Positions 53,827-64,000 of a stretch of 64,000 bases of DNA are shown here, in pieces. The DNA comes from Rhizobium sp. NZLR1 (GTDB lineage: Bacteria > Pseudomonadota > Alphaproteobacteria > Rhizobiales > Rhizobiaceae). The stretch spans positions 749,501 to 813,500 of the forward strand of contig NZ_CP071632.1 in assembly GCF_017357385.1 (NCBI RefSeq). The letters run 5' to 3'. The first letter of the stretch is position 1. Every line of letters begins with the position of its first letter. The position numbers and the translations under genes were made by a program. Under the pieces are notes generated by a model. That model was not told where the DNA came from. It did not search any database and was given only the letters and a program-made list of their open reading frames with translations.

Positions 53827-54924
53827 ATGAGGTCAATCATTCCAAGCGTGACGGCCGCCGCCGTTGCCGCGCTCCTTGCCGCCGCGCCGGCCCTTGCGCA
53901 GGAGCGTGTGGTCAACGTCTACAACTGGTCGGACTATATCGACAGTTCCATCCTTGAGGATTTCACCAAGGAAACCGGCATCAAGGTCGTCTACGACACC
54001 TTCGATTCCAACGAGACGCTGGAAACCAAGCTGCTGGCCGGCGGTTCGGGTTACGACGTCGTCGTTCCCACGGTCTCCTTCATGCAGCGCCAGATCGCCG
54101 CCGGCGTCTACCAGAAGCTCGACAAGTCGAAGCTGCCGAACCTGGTCAACATGTGGGACGTCATCATGAAGGGTGTCGCGTCCTTCGATCCCGGCAACGA
54201 ATACAGCGTCGACTACATGTGGGGCACGACCGGCATCGGCTACAATGTCGACAAGGTCAAGGCTGCCCTCGGCACCGACGAAAAGCCCAATTGGGATGCG
54301 TTGTTCGACCCGGCGAAGGCGGCCAAACTGAAGGATTGCGGCATCTATATGCTGGATTCCCCGACGGATGTCGTGCCCTCCGTGCTCGCCTATCTCGGAC
54401 GCAATCCCAATAGCACCGATCCCGCGGATCTGAAGAAGGCGCAGGAGGTTCTCGTTGCGGTTCGTCCCTTCGTGCGCAAGTTCCATTCCTCGGAATATAT
54501 CAGCGCCCTGGCGAACGGCGATATCTGCATAGCACTCGGTTATTCCGGCGACATGTTCCAGGCCCGCGACCGCGCTAAGGAAGCCAATGCCGGCGTCAAG
54601 GTGGATTATTCGGTCCCGTCGCAGGGCGCGCAGATCTTCTTTGACGTCTTCGGCATTCCGAAGGATGCGCCGCACGTCGCCGAAGCCCATGAATTCATCA
54701 ACTACATGATGAAGCCGGAGGTGATCGCCAAGGCCTCGAACTTCGTCTTCTACGCCAACGGTAACAAGGCGTCGCAGCAGTTCCTCGACAAGGAGGTCCT
54801 CGACGATACGGCGATCTACCCGACGCCGGAGGTGATGGCGAAGCTCTTCACCGTTCCGCCGCTCGATCCGAAGACACAGCGACTCGTGACGCGGCTATGG
54901 ACCACCGTGGTCACCGGCCAATGA
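53827..54924 (+). CDS. Putrescine/spermidine ABC transporter, periplasmic binding protein (PotF-like)
   Basis: A 365-residue secreted binding protein. A signal peptide (cleavage near ALA-QE, about residue 25) is followed by VNVYNWSDYIDSSILEDFTK and YDVVVPTVSFMQRQ, the PotD/PotF pattern in which Trp and Asp residues bind the diamine. DYMWGTTGIGYNVDKV and AEAHEFINYMMKPEVIAKA are also typical. ATG 53827 follows AGGAG. It is separated from the ATPase gene by a strong terminator, so it is probably made in excess. Substrate is assigned by family, putrescine most likely. Confidence 0.9.
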   Translation: MRSIIPSVTAAAVAALLAAAPALAQERVVNVYNWSDYIDSSILEDFTKETGIKVVYDTFDSNETLETKLLAGGSGYDVVVPTVSFMQRQIAAGVYQKLDKSKLPNLVNMWDVIMKGVASFDPGNEYSVDYMWGTTGIGYNVDKVKAALGTDEKPNWDALFDPAKAAKLKDCGIYMLDSPTDVVPSVLAYLGRNPNSTDPADLKKAQEVLVAVRPFVRKFHSSEYISALANGDICIALGYSGDMFQARDRAKEANAGVKVDYSVPSQGAQIFFDVFGIPKDAPHVAEAHEFINYMMKPEVIAKASNFVFYANGNKASQQFLDKEVLDDTAIYPTPEVMAKLFTVPPLDPKTQRLVTRLWTTVVTGQ

Positions 54925-54933
54925 TCTGATCGC

Positions 54934-54963
54934 GGCCCGGACGGAAACGTCCGGGCCTTTTTT
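54934..54963 (+). terminator. Intrinsic terminator between binding-protein and ATPase genes
   Basis: GGCCCGGACG, tetraloop GAAA, CGTCCGGGCC and TTTTTT form a perfect 10-bp terminator hairpin ten bases after the binding-protein stop and about 75 bases before the ATPase start. It may be a partial terminator that sets component ratios. Confidence 0.85.
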
Positions 54964-55036
54964 GACGATCCCGGCTGGGCGAATCCGGGAACAAAAGCCG
55001 AGAACAAAAGCAAAGAATGTATTTCCGGGGAACAAT

Positions 55037-56179
55037 ATGAAGTCTTTAGGCAATATTCGCCGCTCTTTCGCACCTTGGACCGATCCGTCCGCCAAGCCCT
55101 TCATTTCCATCAAGAATGTCACCAAGCGTTTCGGCGATTTCACCGCCGTCGATAACCTGTCGCTTGATATCTATCACCGCGAGTTCTTTGCACTGCTCGG
55201 CGCCTCCGGCTGCGGCAAGTCGACGCTTCTGCGCATGCTTGCCGGTTTCGAGCAACCGACCTCGGGCGAAATCGTGCTCGACGGCACTGACATGGCAGGC
55301 ACGCCGCCCTATCGCCGCCCGGTCAACATGATGTTCCAGTCCTATGCGCTTTTCCCGCACATGACGGTCGAGAAGAACATCGCCTTCGGCCTCAGGCAGG
55401 ACGGCATGGCGAAGGACGAGATATCAGAGCGCGTCTCGCAGATGCTGAAGCTCGTCAAGCTCGAGCAGTTCGCCTCCCGCAAGCCGAACCAGCTTTCCGG
55501 CGGCCAGCGCCAGCGCGTGGCGCTGGCCCGTTCGCTTGCCAAGCGCCCGAAGGTGCTGCTGCTCGACGAACCGCTCGGCGCGCTCGATAAGAAGCTGCGC
55601 GAGGAAACCCAGTTCGAACTGATGGACCTGCAGCAGAGCCTCGGCCTCACCTTCGTCGTCGTCACCCACGACCAGGAAGAGGCGATGACCATGGCCGATC
55701 GTATCGCCGTCATGAGCCACGGCAAGGTCGTGCAGGTGGCGACGCCGGCGGAGATCTACGAGGCGCCGAATTGCCGTTTCGTCGCGGATTTCATTGGCGA
55801 CGTGAACATCTTCGACGGAAAAGTTGCCTCATCGGGCAACGGCACCGTCGAGATTGCCGTCGATAGCGGCTTCAGCGTGCGTGTCGCCGCTTCCGAAACA
55901 CCCTCGGCGGGCAGCGCCGCCGGCTTCGCCATCCGGCCGGAAAAAATGCGGGTCGGGCGGACGCCTCCCATCAACGCTTCGGTCAACGCCGCCAGAGGCG
56001 AACTCTGGGATATCGCGTATCTCGGCGACATGACCGTCTTCCATGTGAAATTGCAGAGCGGCAACATCGTCAAGGCCTCATCCCTCAATGCGCAGCGCTC
56101 CGTCGACGACCCCTTCACCTACGATCAGGACGTCTGGGTCTCCTTCGACGAGAATGCCGGCGTCCTGCTGAAGGATTGA
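55037..56179 (+). CDS. Putrescine ABC transporter ATP-binding protein (PotG-like)
   Basis: A 380-residue ATPase. Walker A GASGCGKST (about residues 58-66), signature LSGGQRQRVALARS, Walker B VLLLDEPLGALDKK and the switch VVTHDQEEAMTM are present, with a C-terminal TOBE domain (FAIRPEKMRVGR). ATG 55037 follows GGGGAACA. The permease gene follows within five bases. Confidence 0.93.
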   Translation: MKSLGNIRRSFAPWTDPSAKPFISIKNVTKRFGDFTAVDNLSLDIYHREFFALLGASGCGKSTLLRMLAGFEQPTSGEIVLDGTDMAGTPPYRRPVNMMFQSYALFPHMTVEKNIAFGLRQDGMAKDEISERVSQMLKLVKLEQFASRKPNQLSGGQRQRVALARSLAKRPKVLLLDEPLGALDKKLREETQFELMDLQQSLGLTFVVVTHDQEEAMTMADRIAVMSHGKVVQVATPAEIYEAPNCRFVADFIGDVNIFDGKVASSGNGTVEIAVDSGFSVRVAASETPSAGSAAGFAIRPEKMRVGRTPPINASVNAARGELWDIAYLGDMTVFHVKLQSGNIVKASSLNAQRSVDDPFTYDQDVWVSFDENAGVLLKD

Positions 56180-56183
56180 CATC

Positions 56184-57095
56184 ATGGGCAAGCTCACGTC
56201 CGGCCTCTACAATCGCCTGGTCATCGTCATCCCTTATGCTTGGCTGCTGCTCTTCTTTCTGGCGCCCTTCTTCATCGTCTTCCGTATTTCGGTATCGGCG
56301 ACGGCGATCGCCATGCCGCCCTATGAGCCCGTCTTCTCTTTCACCGAGGGCTGGGCCGGCCTCTGGAGCAAAATCGGCGATCTCTCCTTCGACAATTACA
56401 GCTACCTCACCGACGACCCGCTCTATTTCAACGCCTATGTCTCGAGCGTGGTGATCGCCGGGATTTCTACCTTCCTGACGCTGCTGATCGCCTATCCGAT
56501 CGCCTACGGCATGGCGCAGGCGCCCCGCGGCCTGCGCCCGACCCTGGTGATGCTGGTCATCCTGCCCTTCTGGACGAGCTTCCTGATCCGCGTCTACGCC
56601 TGGATAGCCATCCTGAAGCCGGAAGGCCTGCTCAACCAGCTCTTGCAGTCGCTGCACATAATCGACACGCCGCTGATCATCCTCAACACCAACACCGCCG
56701 TCTATATCGGCATCGTCTATTCCTATCTGCCCTTCATGGTGCTGCCGCTCTATTCAGCTTTGGAAAAGATGGACGATACGCTGATCGAGGCTGCCCAGGA
56801 TCTTGGGTGCACGCCGATCCGGGCTTTCTGGCGCGTCACCTTCCCCCTGTCGCTTCCCGGCGTGGTGGCGGGCTGCATGCTGGTCTTCATCCCGGCCGTC
56901 GGCGAATTCGTCATTCCCGACCTGCTCGGCGGATCGCAGACGCTGATGATCGGCAAGACGCTATGGAGCGAGTTCAACTCGAACCGCGACTGGCCGGTCT
57001 CCTCGGCGGTGGCGACCATCCTTCTGCTGATCCTGGTGATCCCGATCGTCTTCTTCCAGAATGTCCAGGCCAAGGCCGAAGAGCGGGGGAAATAA
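56184..57095 (+). CDS. Putrescine ABC transporter permease (PotH-like)
   Basis: A 303-residue inner-membrane permease with six hydrophobic segments, the first about residues 13-35. The EAA loop reads LIEAAQDLGCTPIRAFWRVT (about residues 199-218). YSYLPFMVLPLYSALEKMDD precedes it, as in PotH. It follows the ATPase gene by four bases and precedes the second permease by three. Confidence 0.92.
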   Translation: MGKLTSGLYNRLVIVIPYAWLLLFFLAPFFIVFRISVSATAIAMPPYEPVFSFTEGWAGLWSKIGDLSFDNYSYLTDDPLYFNAYVSSVVIAGISTFLTLLIAYPIAYGMAQAPRGLRPTLVMLVILPFWTSFLIRVYAWIAILKPEGLLNQLLQSLHIIDTPLIILNTNTAVYIGIVYSYLPFMVLPLYSALEKMDDTLIEAAQDLGCTPIRAFWRVTFPLSLPGVVAGCMLVFIPAVGEFVIPDLLGGSQTLMIGKTLWSEFNSNRDWPVSSAVATILLLILVIPIVFFQNVQAKAEERGK

Positions 57096-57098
57096 GCC

Positions 57099-57917
57099 AT
57101 GCTGAAATGGACCCGGTTCAACATCGCCTCCGTCACACTCGGTTTCGCCTTCCTCTATCTGCCGATCGTGCTTCTCGTCGTTTTCTCCTTCAACGAGTCG
57201 AAGCTCGTGACCGTCTGGGGCGGCTTCTCGACGAAATGGTATGCATCGCTGCTGACCAACGAGGCGCTGCTCGACGCCGCCTGGGTGACGCTTCGCGTCG
57301 CCCTGCTGTCGGCGACCTTCGCGACCATCCTCGGCACGATGGCGGCGCTGACGCTGGTGCGCTATACGCGCTTTCGCGGCCGCATGCTGTTTTCGGGCAT
57401 GATCTACGCGCCGCTTGTCATGCCCGACGTCATCACCGGCCTGTCGCTGCTGCTGCTCTTCGTCGCGATCGGCTTCGACCGCGGCTTCTGGACGATCACG
57501 CTGGCGCATACGACGCTCACCATGTGCTTCGTCGCCGTCGTCGTGCAGTCGCGCCTCTTGAGTTTCGATCATTCGATCGAGGAAGCGGCGCAGGATCTCG
57601 GCGCGCCGCCGGTGCGCACCTTTTTCGAGATCACCTTGCCGATCATCGCGCCGGCGGTGCTCTCCGGCTGGATCCTTGCCTTCACCCTGTCGCTCGACGA
57701 TCTGGTGATCGCAAGTTTCACCTCGGGGCCGGGCGCCACCACGCTGCCGATGCGAATCTACAGCCAGGTCCGCCTCGGCGTGACGCCGGAGATCAACGCT
57801 GTGTGCACGATCCTGATCGCCATCGTCGCGGTCGGCGTCATCTGCGCCTCGATCGTCACCAAGCGCCGGGAAATCCAGCGCCAGCGGGACGAGCGTGCGG
57901 CGGCTGCCGGCGCCTGA
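57099..57917 (+). CDS. Putrescine ABC transporter permease (PotI-like)
   Basis: A 272-residue inner-membrane permease with six hydrophobic segments. SLDDLVIASFTSGPGATTLP and the EAA loop SIEEAAQDLGAPPVRTFFEI are PotI/PotC family marks. It is the last gene of the transporter run. Its stop lies 18 bases from the convergent AsmA-like stop, so the two units end face to face. Confidence 0.92.
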   Translation: MLKWTRFNIASVTLGFAFLYLPIVLLVVFSFNESKLVTVWGGFSTKWYASLLTNEALLDAAWVTLRVALLSATFATILGTMAALTLVRYTRFRGRMLFSGMIYAPLVMPDVITGLSLLLLFVAIGFDRGFWTITLAHTTLTMCFVAVVVQSRLLSFDHSIEEAAQDLGAPPVRTFFEITLPIIAPAVLSGWILAFTLSLDDLVIASFTSGPGATTLPMRIYSQVRLGVTPEINAVCTILIAIVAVGVICASIVTKRREIQRQRDERAAAAGA

Positions 57918-57935
57918 TGATTCGAAGAAAACGGA

Positions 57936-59828
57936 TTATTGCGCGTGCGGTGTGGCGCCGAGAAGCGGAACCGGCGAGATCACCGGGTTCGGCCATGAGC
58001 CGCCAATGAAGAACGGCAGAAGCGGCAGCTCTGCCGCCTTGGCCGGATCGGTCGAATCAAGCGATCCGGAAAGCGCCAGCCCATTCGACTGATAGGTGAT
58101 GACCCCGGAAAGCGTCAGCGTCTCGGACGTGCCGGCGATATGGACGTCGTGCATCTCGGCGGAGCCGTTGGCGAAATCGGCCTGAAGGTTCAGCTGGTTG
58201 AAAGCGAAGGCGCCGCCTGCTGCCGCGCTCAGCGGGAAGAACGGTTTTTCGGCTGCCTGCGTCCTCAGCGCTGCGGAATCGATGCCGGGTATCGTGCCTT
58301 CCTTTGTCCAGAAGTGCAGCCTGCCGGTGACGTCGGCTAGGCCGGTCGTCCAGATCGCCTTCGGCGACTGCAGGTCGAGATCGAGCGATCCTGTCGCCAG
58401 CGGCAGCGGCCCCTTCAGCTGCAGGCGCTCGGCAAGGGCTGCGAAGTCGGCATCGCGGATCGACAGCTGCAGCTTGCCGCCACCGTCGAAGTCGCGCTGG
58501 GTCGCTTCGAGATGCGCGGTCATCTCGCCGCCTTCGAACCGGCTGTCGCCGATATCGAATTTCGCTTCGCCGCCGGCAACGATCATGCTGGCGCCGACAT
58601 CGGAAAGCTCGAAGAGACCCATCTGCGCACGCCGCGCCGAAAGCCTGACGTCGACATCGAGCAGCCGCAGCGGCCCGCTTATGCCGGCGGAGATTTCCTC
58701 CGCCTCGCCAGCGGCGAGCCTGAGCGCGAAGGCATCGAGGAACGGCTTGAGGTTCATCTCGTCGAAGGCGAGCGTGCCGCCGATCTTCGGTCGTTTGCCG
58801 GGTTGGGTGAAAAGGTCCATCACCCCGGTGGCACTCGCTTCGTTGAGCGACAGGCTGAGATTGTTGAAGCGCAGCCCGTTGCCCGACGACATGATGTCGG
58901 ATTCCAGCGAGGCGCTCTTCAGCGTTGCGATGCCGGGTATCGATTTGCCCGACCAGGTCAGAAGCGCGGGCATATCGGGAATGCTGGCGGTGATATTGCC
59001 GGAAAGCGCCGAAAGGCTGGCGATGCTGGCAATCCCCTGGAAGTGCGCCGTCAGCAGGTTTGATGTGAGCGACGTCCGTGTCTCGGCATTCCTGCCGGCA
59101 AAGGCGAGCAGCGGCTGGCGCGAAGCGAAATCGACCTTCAGGTCCTCGCCATTGATGCGGGCGATGACGACCGCGGAGATCGCGCCGGATAGCCTCGGCC
59201 AGGCGATATCTGCGGTGACGCTGTCGAAATGATAGGCCTTGGCGGTCTTGATGTCGGTGACCGTGAGCGTGCCGTCTTCGACCGTTACCGCGCCGATCTC
59301 GGCATCGAGATCCGGATCGAGCACCTCAGCGCCGTTTTCGGTGCGCACGCCGCTGATTGCGCGGGCGAGCAGGCCGGCATAACTCCAGTCGATCAGCCCA
59401 TTCTCGTCGCGCGTCAACGCCAGGTTGGGGCGCAACAGGTGGAATTCGTGAAAGCTCGTCCGACCTCTCAGCGCATCGATGAGGCTGAAATCGGCCGACA
59501 GGCTGTCAATGCTGCCGAGCAGCTTGTCGCCGCTTTTGCGCGGCTGGCGGATGGTGATCTGGTTGAGGGTGATGCGCGGCGTCGGCCAGAATTCCAGAAC
59601 CGGACTACCTTTGATCTCGGCATGATAACCCGTCCATTTCGACAGCGCGTCCTCGATGCCCGAGCGCACGAAACCGGTCGAAATGAGATAGGGTGCGGCG
59701 ACCCTCAACGCCACGAACAGCGCAAGCGCGATCAGCAGGAAGACTGTCGACAAACGGGCGAAGGCCGGAAGCCAGCGCGAAACGGGTCCGATCTTCCTGC
59801 GCCACCTGCGATGTCTTGACGTGCTCAT
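57936..59828 (-). CDS. AsmA-family protein
   Basis: A 630-residue protein with an N-terminal membrane helix (about residues 21-45) and a large, beta-rich extracytoplasmic region. WTGYHAEIKGSPVLEFWPTP (about residues 70-89) and the C-terminal half correspond to AsmA-like domains, now thought to form bridge-like lipid-transfer grooves in the periplasm. ATG 59828 follows GGAG; a TTG five codons earlier is weaker. It is monocistronic and convergent with the transporter genes. Its lipid partner is unknown. Confidence 0.83.
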   Translation of the reverse strand: MSTSRHRRWRRKIGPVSRWLPAFARLSTVFLLIALALFVALRVAAPYLISTGFVRSGIEDALSKWTGYHAEIKGSPVLEFWPTPRITLNQITIRQPRKSGDKLLGSIDSLSADFSLIDALRGRTSFHEFHLLRPNLALTRDENGLIDWSYAGLLARAISGVRTENGAEVLDPDLDAEIGAVTVEDGTLTVTDIKTAKAYHFDSVTADIAWPRLSGAISAVVIARINGEDLKVDFASRQPLLAFAGRNAETRTSLTSNLLTAHFQGIASIASLSALSGNITASIPDMPALLTWSGKSIPGIATLKSASLESDIMSSGNGLRFNNLSLSLNEASATGVMDLFTQPGKRPKIGGTLAFDEMNLKPFLDAFALRLAAGEAEEISAGISGPLRLLDVDVRLSARRAQMGLFELSDVGASMIVAGGEAKFDIGDSRFEGGEMTAHLEATQRDFDGGGKLQLSIRDADFAALAERLQLKGPLPLATGSLDLDLQSPKAIWTTGLADVTGRLHFWTKEGTIPGIDSAALRTQAAEKPFFPLSAAAGGAFAFNQLNLQADFANGSAEMHDVHIAGTSETLTLSGVITYQSNGLALSGSLDSTDPAKAAELPLLPFFIGGSWPNPVISPVPLLGATPHAQ

Positions 59829-59910
59829 GATCTCCGCCGGCAATTCAGCCGGTCATCCCGTTATGCGCTGATTTCGCGGATATAGGAAATATCAGGCATA
59901 TGCAAATGCC

Positions 59911-59980
59911 CTACAGCGCCGCGCGTCTTTTCAGACGTGCAAAGGACGCTGTTGCACTTTGAGGCGACGCATCGTTCTTC
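59911..59980. repeat. Dispersed intergenic element, family A (copy 3)
   Basis: Begins CTACAGCGCCGCGCGTC, has the hairpin-like GCGCGTC-TTTTCA-GACGTGC and continues AAAGGACGCTGTTGCACTTT. It shares these modules with 13253 and 24716. It lies between the AsmA-like gene and acetoacetyl-CoA synthetase, both of which it separates. Confidence 0.65.
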
Positions 59981-60067
59981 TGCATGCATAGGCTGGGATC
60001 GCGTTGGTTCCGCACTTTATAATGCAATGCAGCATGATATAAGACGGCATTGGGGAGGAGGAATTGA

Positions 60068-62020
<1,953 letters not shown>

Positions 62021-62146
62021 TAACGGACCGGAAGCTGCAAGCTTTTGTCACTGATCAATGCACTGTCATGGAAACCCTTCGTTAAGAAAGGTTTGTCAAA
62101 TCTAAAGGCTAACTTGGGGGCCGTGTATGAACGAGGCGGCCTGGAG

Positions 62147-62188
62147 CCCTACAGCGCCTTAAATCTCCGATTTAAGGAATTATGCAGG
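62147..62188. repeat. Dispersed intergenic element, family A (deleted copy 4)
   Basis: CCCTACAGCGCCTTAAATC is followed directly by TCCGATTTAAGGAATTATG. The GCGCGTC hairpin module of the other copies is missing, as though the outer modules had been joined by deletion. Confidence 0.55.
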
Positions 62189-62245
62189 AGGGCTTTCGAT
62201 ACATGATGGTGATCGACTGAGCTCTTGTTGAACAGCACCAAATTC

Positions 62246-62270
62246 AAGGCAGCCTCGGCTGCCTTTTTTT
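62246..62270 (+). terminator. Intrinsic terminator on the plus strand
   Basis: GGCAGC, loop CTCG, GCTGCC, then TTTTTTT. It lies 226 bases beyond the acetoacetyl-CoA synthetase stop and ends just before the convergent kinase gene, so it serves that transcript or a short transcript from the intervening 230 bases. Confidence 0.8.
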
Positions 62271-62275
62271 ATCGC

Positions 62276-64000
62276 TCAACCGGCCAGCACGCGCTGCGAC
62301 GGGAAGGTGATTTCGACGAGCGTGCCCTCGTTCGGCGCCGAATTGATCGAGAACACCGCGCGGTTGGCATCGACCATCGCCTTGGTCAGCGGCAGGCCGA
62401 GTCCGGTGCCGTCGCCACGATGGCGCGATTGGGTCGAGGAGACCTGCCGGAACGGCTTCATCGCCTGGTCGAGTTCGCTGCGCGTCATGCCGATGCCGGT
62501 ATCGCGCACCCTGAGCACGACGCTGCCATTCGCCTCATAGGACGTGGAAACGACGATCTGCCCGCCGGATGGGGTGAAGCGGATGGCGTTCGACAGAATG
62601 TTGAGGGCGATCTGCTTGATCGAGCGCAGATCCGCCACGACCTCGGGCACCGCATGCGACAGTGCCGTGCGGATGATGACGCGCTGGCCGTTCGCCTGCG
62701 GCTGGACCAGCGCCACGGCTTCGGCGACCGCCTCGTTGAGGCCGACGGCGGCAAAATCGAGATCCATCTCGCCCGCCTCGATCTTCGAAATATCGAGCAG
62801 GTCGTTGACGATATCCAGCACGTGCCGGCCGGACCGGCCGATGTCGTTGGCATATTCGATATAACGCGGATGGCCGATCGGCCCGAAGCGCTCGCCGGCC
62901 ATCATGTCGGAAAAGCCGATGATGGCGTTGAGCGGCGTGCGGATCTCGTGGCTGACGCGGGCGAGGAAATCGGTCTTGTGGGCGTTGGCGGTTTCGGCCG
63001 CGCCCTTGGCGTTGCGCAGCTCGTCCTCGGTGCGCTTCCATTGGGTGATATCGCGGATGACGGCGCAATAGCCGTTGGAGGAGGTGAGCTGGCCCATCGT
63101 CATGAACAGCGGCACGAAGCCGCCGGCGGCCTCGCGGCCGATCACTTCGCGCCCGTCGTTCAACACACTGGCGACGCCGTGGCCGGAAAGGCCGTTCAGA
63201 TAGTCGAGCACCGCCTTCTGGCTCTCATGGGCAAACAGCATGACGAAGGGTTTGCCGCGCGTCTCCTGCTCGTCGTAGTTGAACAGCGCGCTCGCCGACC
63301 GGTTCATCGAGCGGATGTCGCCCTCCGTGCCGATGACGACGACGCCGTCGGTCGCCGTTTCCAGGATCGAGCGCAATTCCTCCACTTCGATCTGCAGCTT
63401 GGCGACCTTTTCGACCATCCGCTCGGGCCGCGCTTCTGTCCGGCCCTCGGAACGGCTTGCGTCGCCGCGGCCCTCTTCCTTGCCTTCCACCGGCATCAGC
63501 GCCAGCATCAAAGCATTGGCGTCTTCCCAACGCACCGATTGCAGCCGCGCCGTTACCGGCACCAGGCTGTCGTCGGCCTTGACCAGCATCATGGTGCCGG
63601 AGCCTGCGGCCTTTTCCTCGAGTTCGCGGCGCTGCAGCAGGGCTTCGATGCCGCCGACCTCGCGCAATGCGTCGAGCGTCTCGTAACCGGTCAGCCGCAT
63701 GAATTCGGGATTGGCATGGATCAGCGCATCGCCGACATGGATGAGCACGGCGACCGGCAGCTGGTCGACAGTTCCCAGCGAAAGCCCGTCGGTCATCTTG
63801 ATGCGGGGCGGGATGAAGCTTGTCAGAACCTTGATCTGGCTGACCGTCTCCTCCAGCCCTTCCGTCACCTCATCCTCTTCTATGACATCAGGCTCCTCGG
63901 CGTCGTCGCTGGCGGCGTCGTCGCCCTGGGCGTCGGCGACATTCTCGAAAATCGCCTCCTGCGGCGCGATCTCCTCGATCGACGGCACTTCCGCCTTATC
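62276..64000 (-). CDS. cbrA: PAS-domain sensor histidine kinase, CbrA-like (partial, N-terminus outside the window)
   Basis: The C-terminal 574 residues of a kinase whose frame stays open to the window end. Two PAS-like regions are visible: one around PVAVLIHVGDALIHANPEFM and another around ILETATDGVVVIGTEGDIRS. The H-box follows (FLARVSHEIRTPLNAIIGF), with N-box LNILSNAIRFTP and G-boxes VRDTGIGM and GDGTGLGLPL. It resembles the PleC/DivJ/CbrA group of alphaproteobacterial cell-cycle kinases; CbrA of Sinorhizobium regulates exopolysaccharide and CtrA activity. The identity rests on architecture and on its position beside acsA2. Confidence 0.75.
   Translation of the reverse strand, partial: DKAEVPSIEEIAPQEAIFENVADAQGDDAASDDAEEPDVIEEDEVTEGLEETVSQIKVLTSFIPPRIKMTDGLSLGTVDQLPVAVLIHVGDALIHANPEFMRLTGYETLDALREVGGIEALLQRRELEEKAAGSGTMMLVKADDSLVPVTARLQSVRWEDANALMLALMPVEGKEEGRGDASRSEGRTEARPERMVEKVAKLQIEVEELRSILETATDGVVVIGTEGDIRSMNRSASALFNYDEQETRGKPFVMLFAHESQKAVLDYLNGLSGHGVASVLNDGREVIGREAAGGFVPLFMTMGQLTSSNGYCAVIRDITQWKRTEDELRNAKGAAETANAHKTDFLARVSHEIRTPLNAIIGFSDMMAGERFGPIGHPRYIEYANDIGRSGRHVLDIVNDLLDISKIEAGEMDLDFAAVGLNEAVAEAVALVQPQANGQRVIIRTALSHAVPEVVADLRSIKQIALNILSNAIRFTPSGGQIVVSTSYEANGSVVLRVRDTGIGMTRSELDQAMKPFRQVSSTQSRHRGDGTGLGLPLTKAMVDANRAVFSINSAPNEGTLVEITFPSQRVLAG

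Overview
The window reads as chromosome from a fast-growing rhizobium of the Rhizobium leguminosarum/etli group. Supporting signs are the high GC content with strong third-position bias, the alphaproteobacterial flagellar order rem-flgE-flgK-flgL-flaF-flbT-flgD-fliQ-flhA-fliR, an aglR-aglEFGAK alpha-glucoside locus, a zwf-pgl-edd Entner-Doudoroff operon, and an acetoacetyl-CoA synthetase next to a CbrA-like kinase. No rRNA, tRNA, CRISPR array, insertion sequence or phage gene was found.

Layout. 1-12.1 kb is the end of a flagellar cluster: a lytic transglycosylase, the Rem regulator, hook and junction proteins, FlaF/FlbT, export-gate proteins FliQ/FlhA/FliR, and four small proteins that look like FliJ-, FlgJ-, FlgN- and FliL-type parts. 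12.4-16.3 kb holds a WecG-type glycosyltransferase, a Wzz/GumC-like chain-length protein and folD. 16.3-24.1 kb is the alpha-glucoside locus: LacI-type repressor, binding protein, two permeases, GH13 alpha-glucosidase and ATPase, with two identical LacI-type operators in front. 24.2 kb carries a small PilZ-like protein.

24.7-35.8 kb is an accessory-looking block of small enzymes and regulators: amidohydrolase, lipocalin-like protein, DJ-1/PfpI protein, zinc alcohol dehydrogenase, YCII-like protein, WrbA-like flavoprotein, quinone oxidoreductase, HxlR regulator, aldo/keto reductase, tandem carboxymuconolactone-decarboxylase protein, DUF2255 protein and two LysR regulators. It fits defence against electrophiles and quinones or catabolism of small organic compounds. 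35.8-39.9 kb is zwf-pgl-edd, which oxidises glucose 6-phosphate (including glucose released by AglA) to 2-keto-3-deoxy-6-phosphogluconate.

40-44.1 kb has a gamma-glutamyl-amine pair (glutamine-synthetase-like ligase plus FAD oxidase) and a divergent flavoprotein. 44.3-49.3 kb has a 47-residue membrane ORF and two chemoreceptors. 49.3-53.7 kb has a LysR regulator, isocitrate lyase with a small downstream gene, and a divergent ScfR-type regulator. 53.8-57.9 kb is a putrescine-type ABC transporter. 57.9-64 kb has an AsmA-like protein, acetoacetyl-CoA synthetase and the C-terminal part of a PAS histidine kinase that runs off the window.

I found no large undescribed system that I can defend. The less ordinary signals are cis-regulatory: perfect palindromes upstream of rem and across the start codon of a LysR gene, paired operators at agl, spaced direct repeats between aceA and its likely regulator, an overlapping upstream ORF at a chemoreceptor gene, a hairpin over another chemoreceptor's ribosome-binding site, and three families of dispersed intergenic palindromes.
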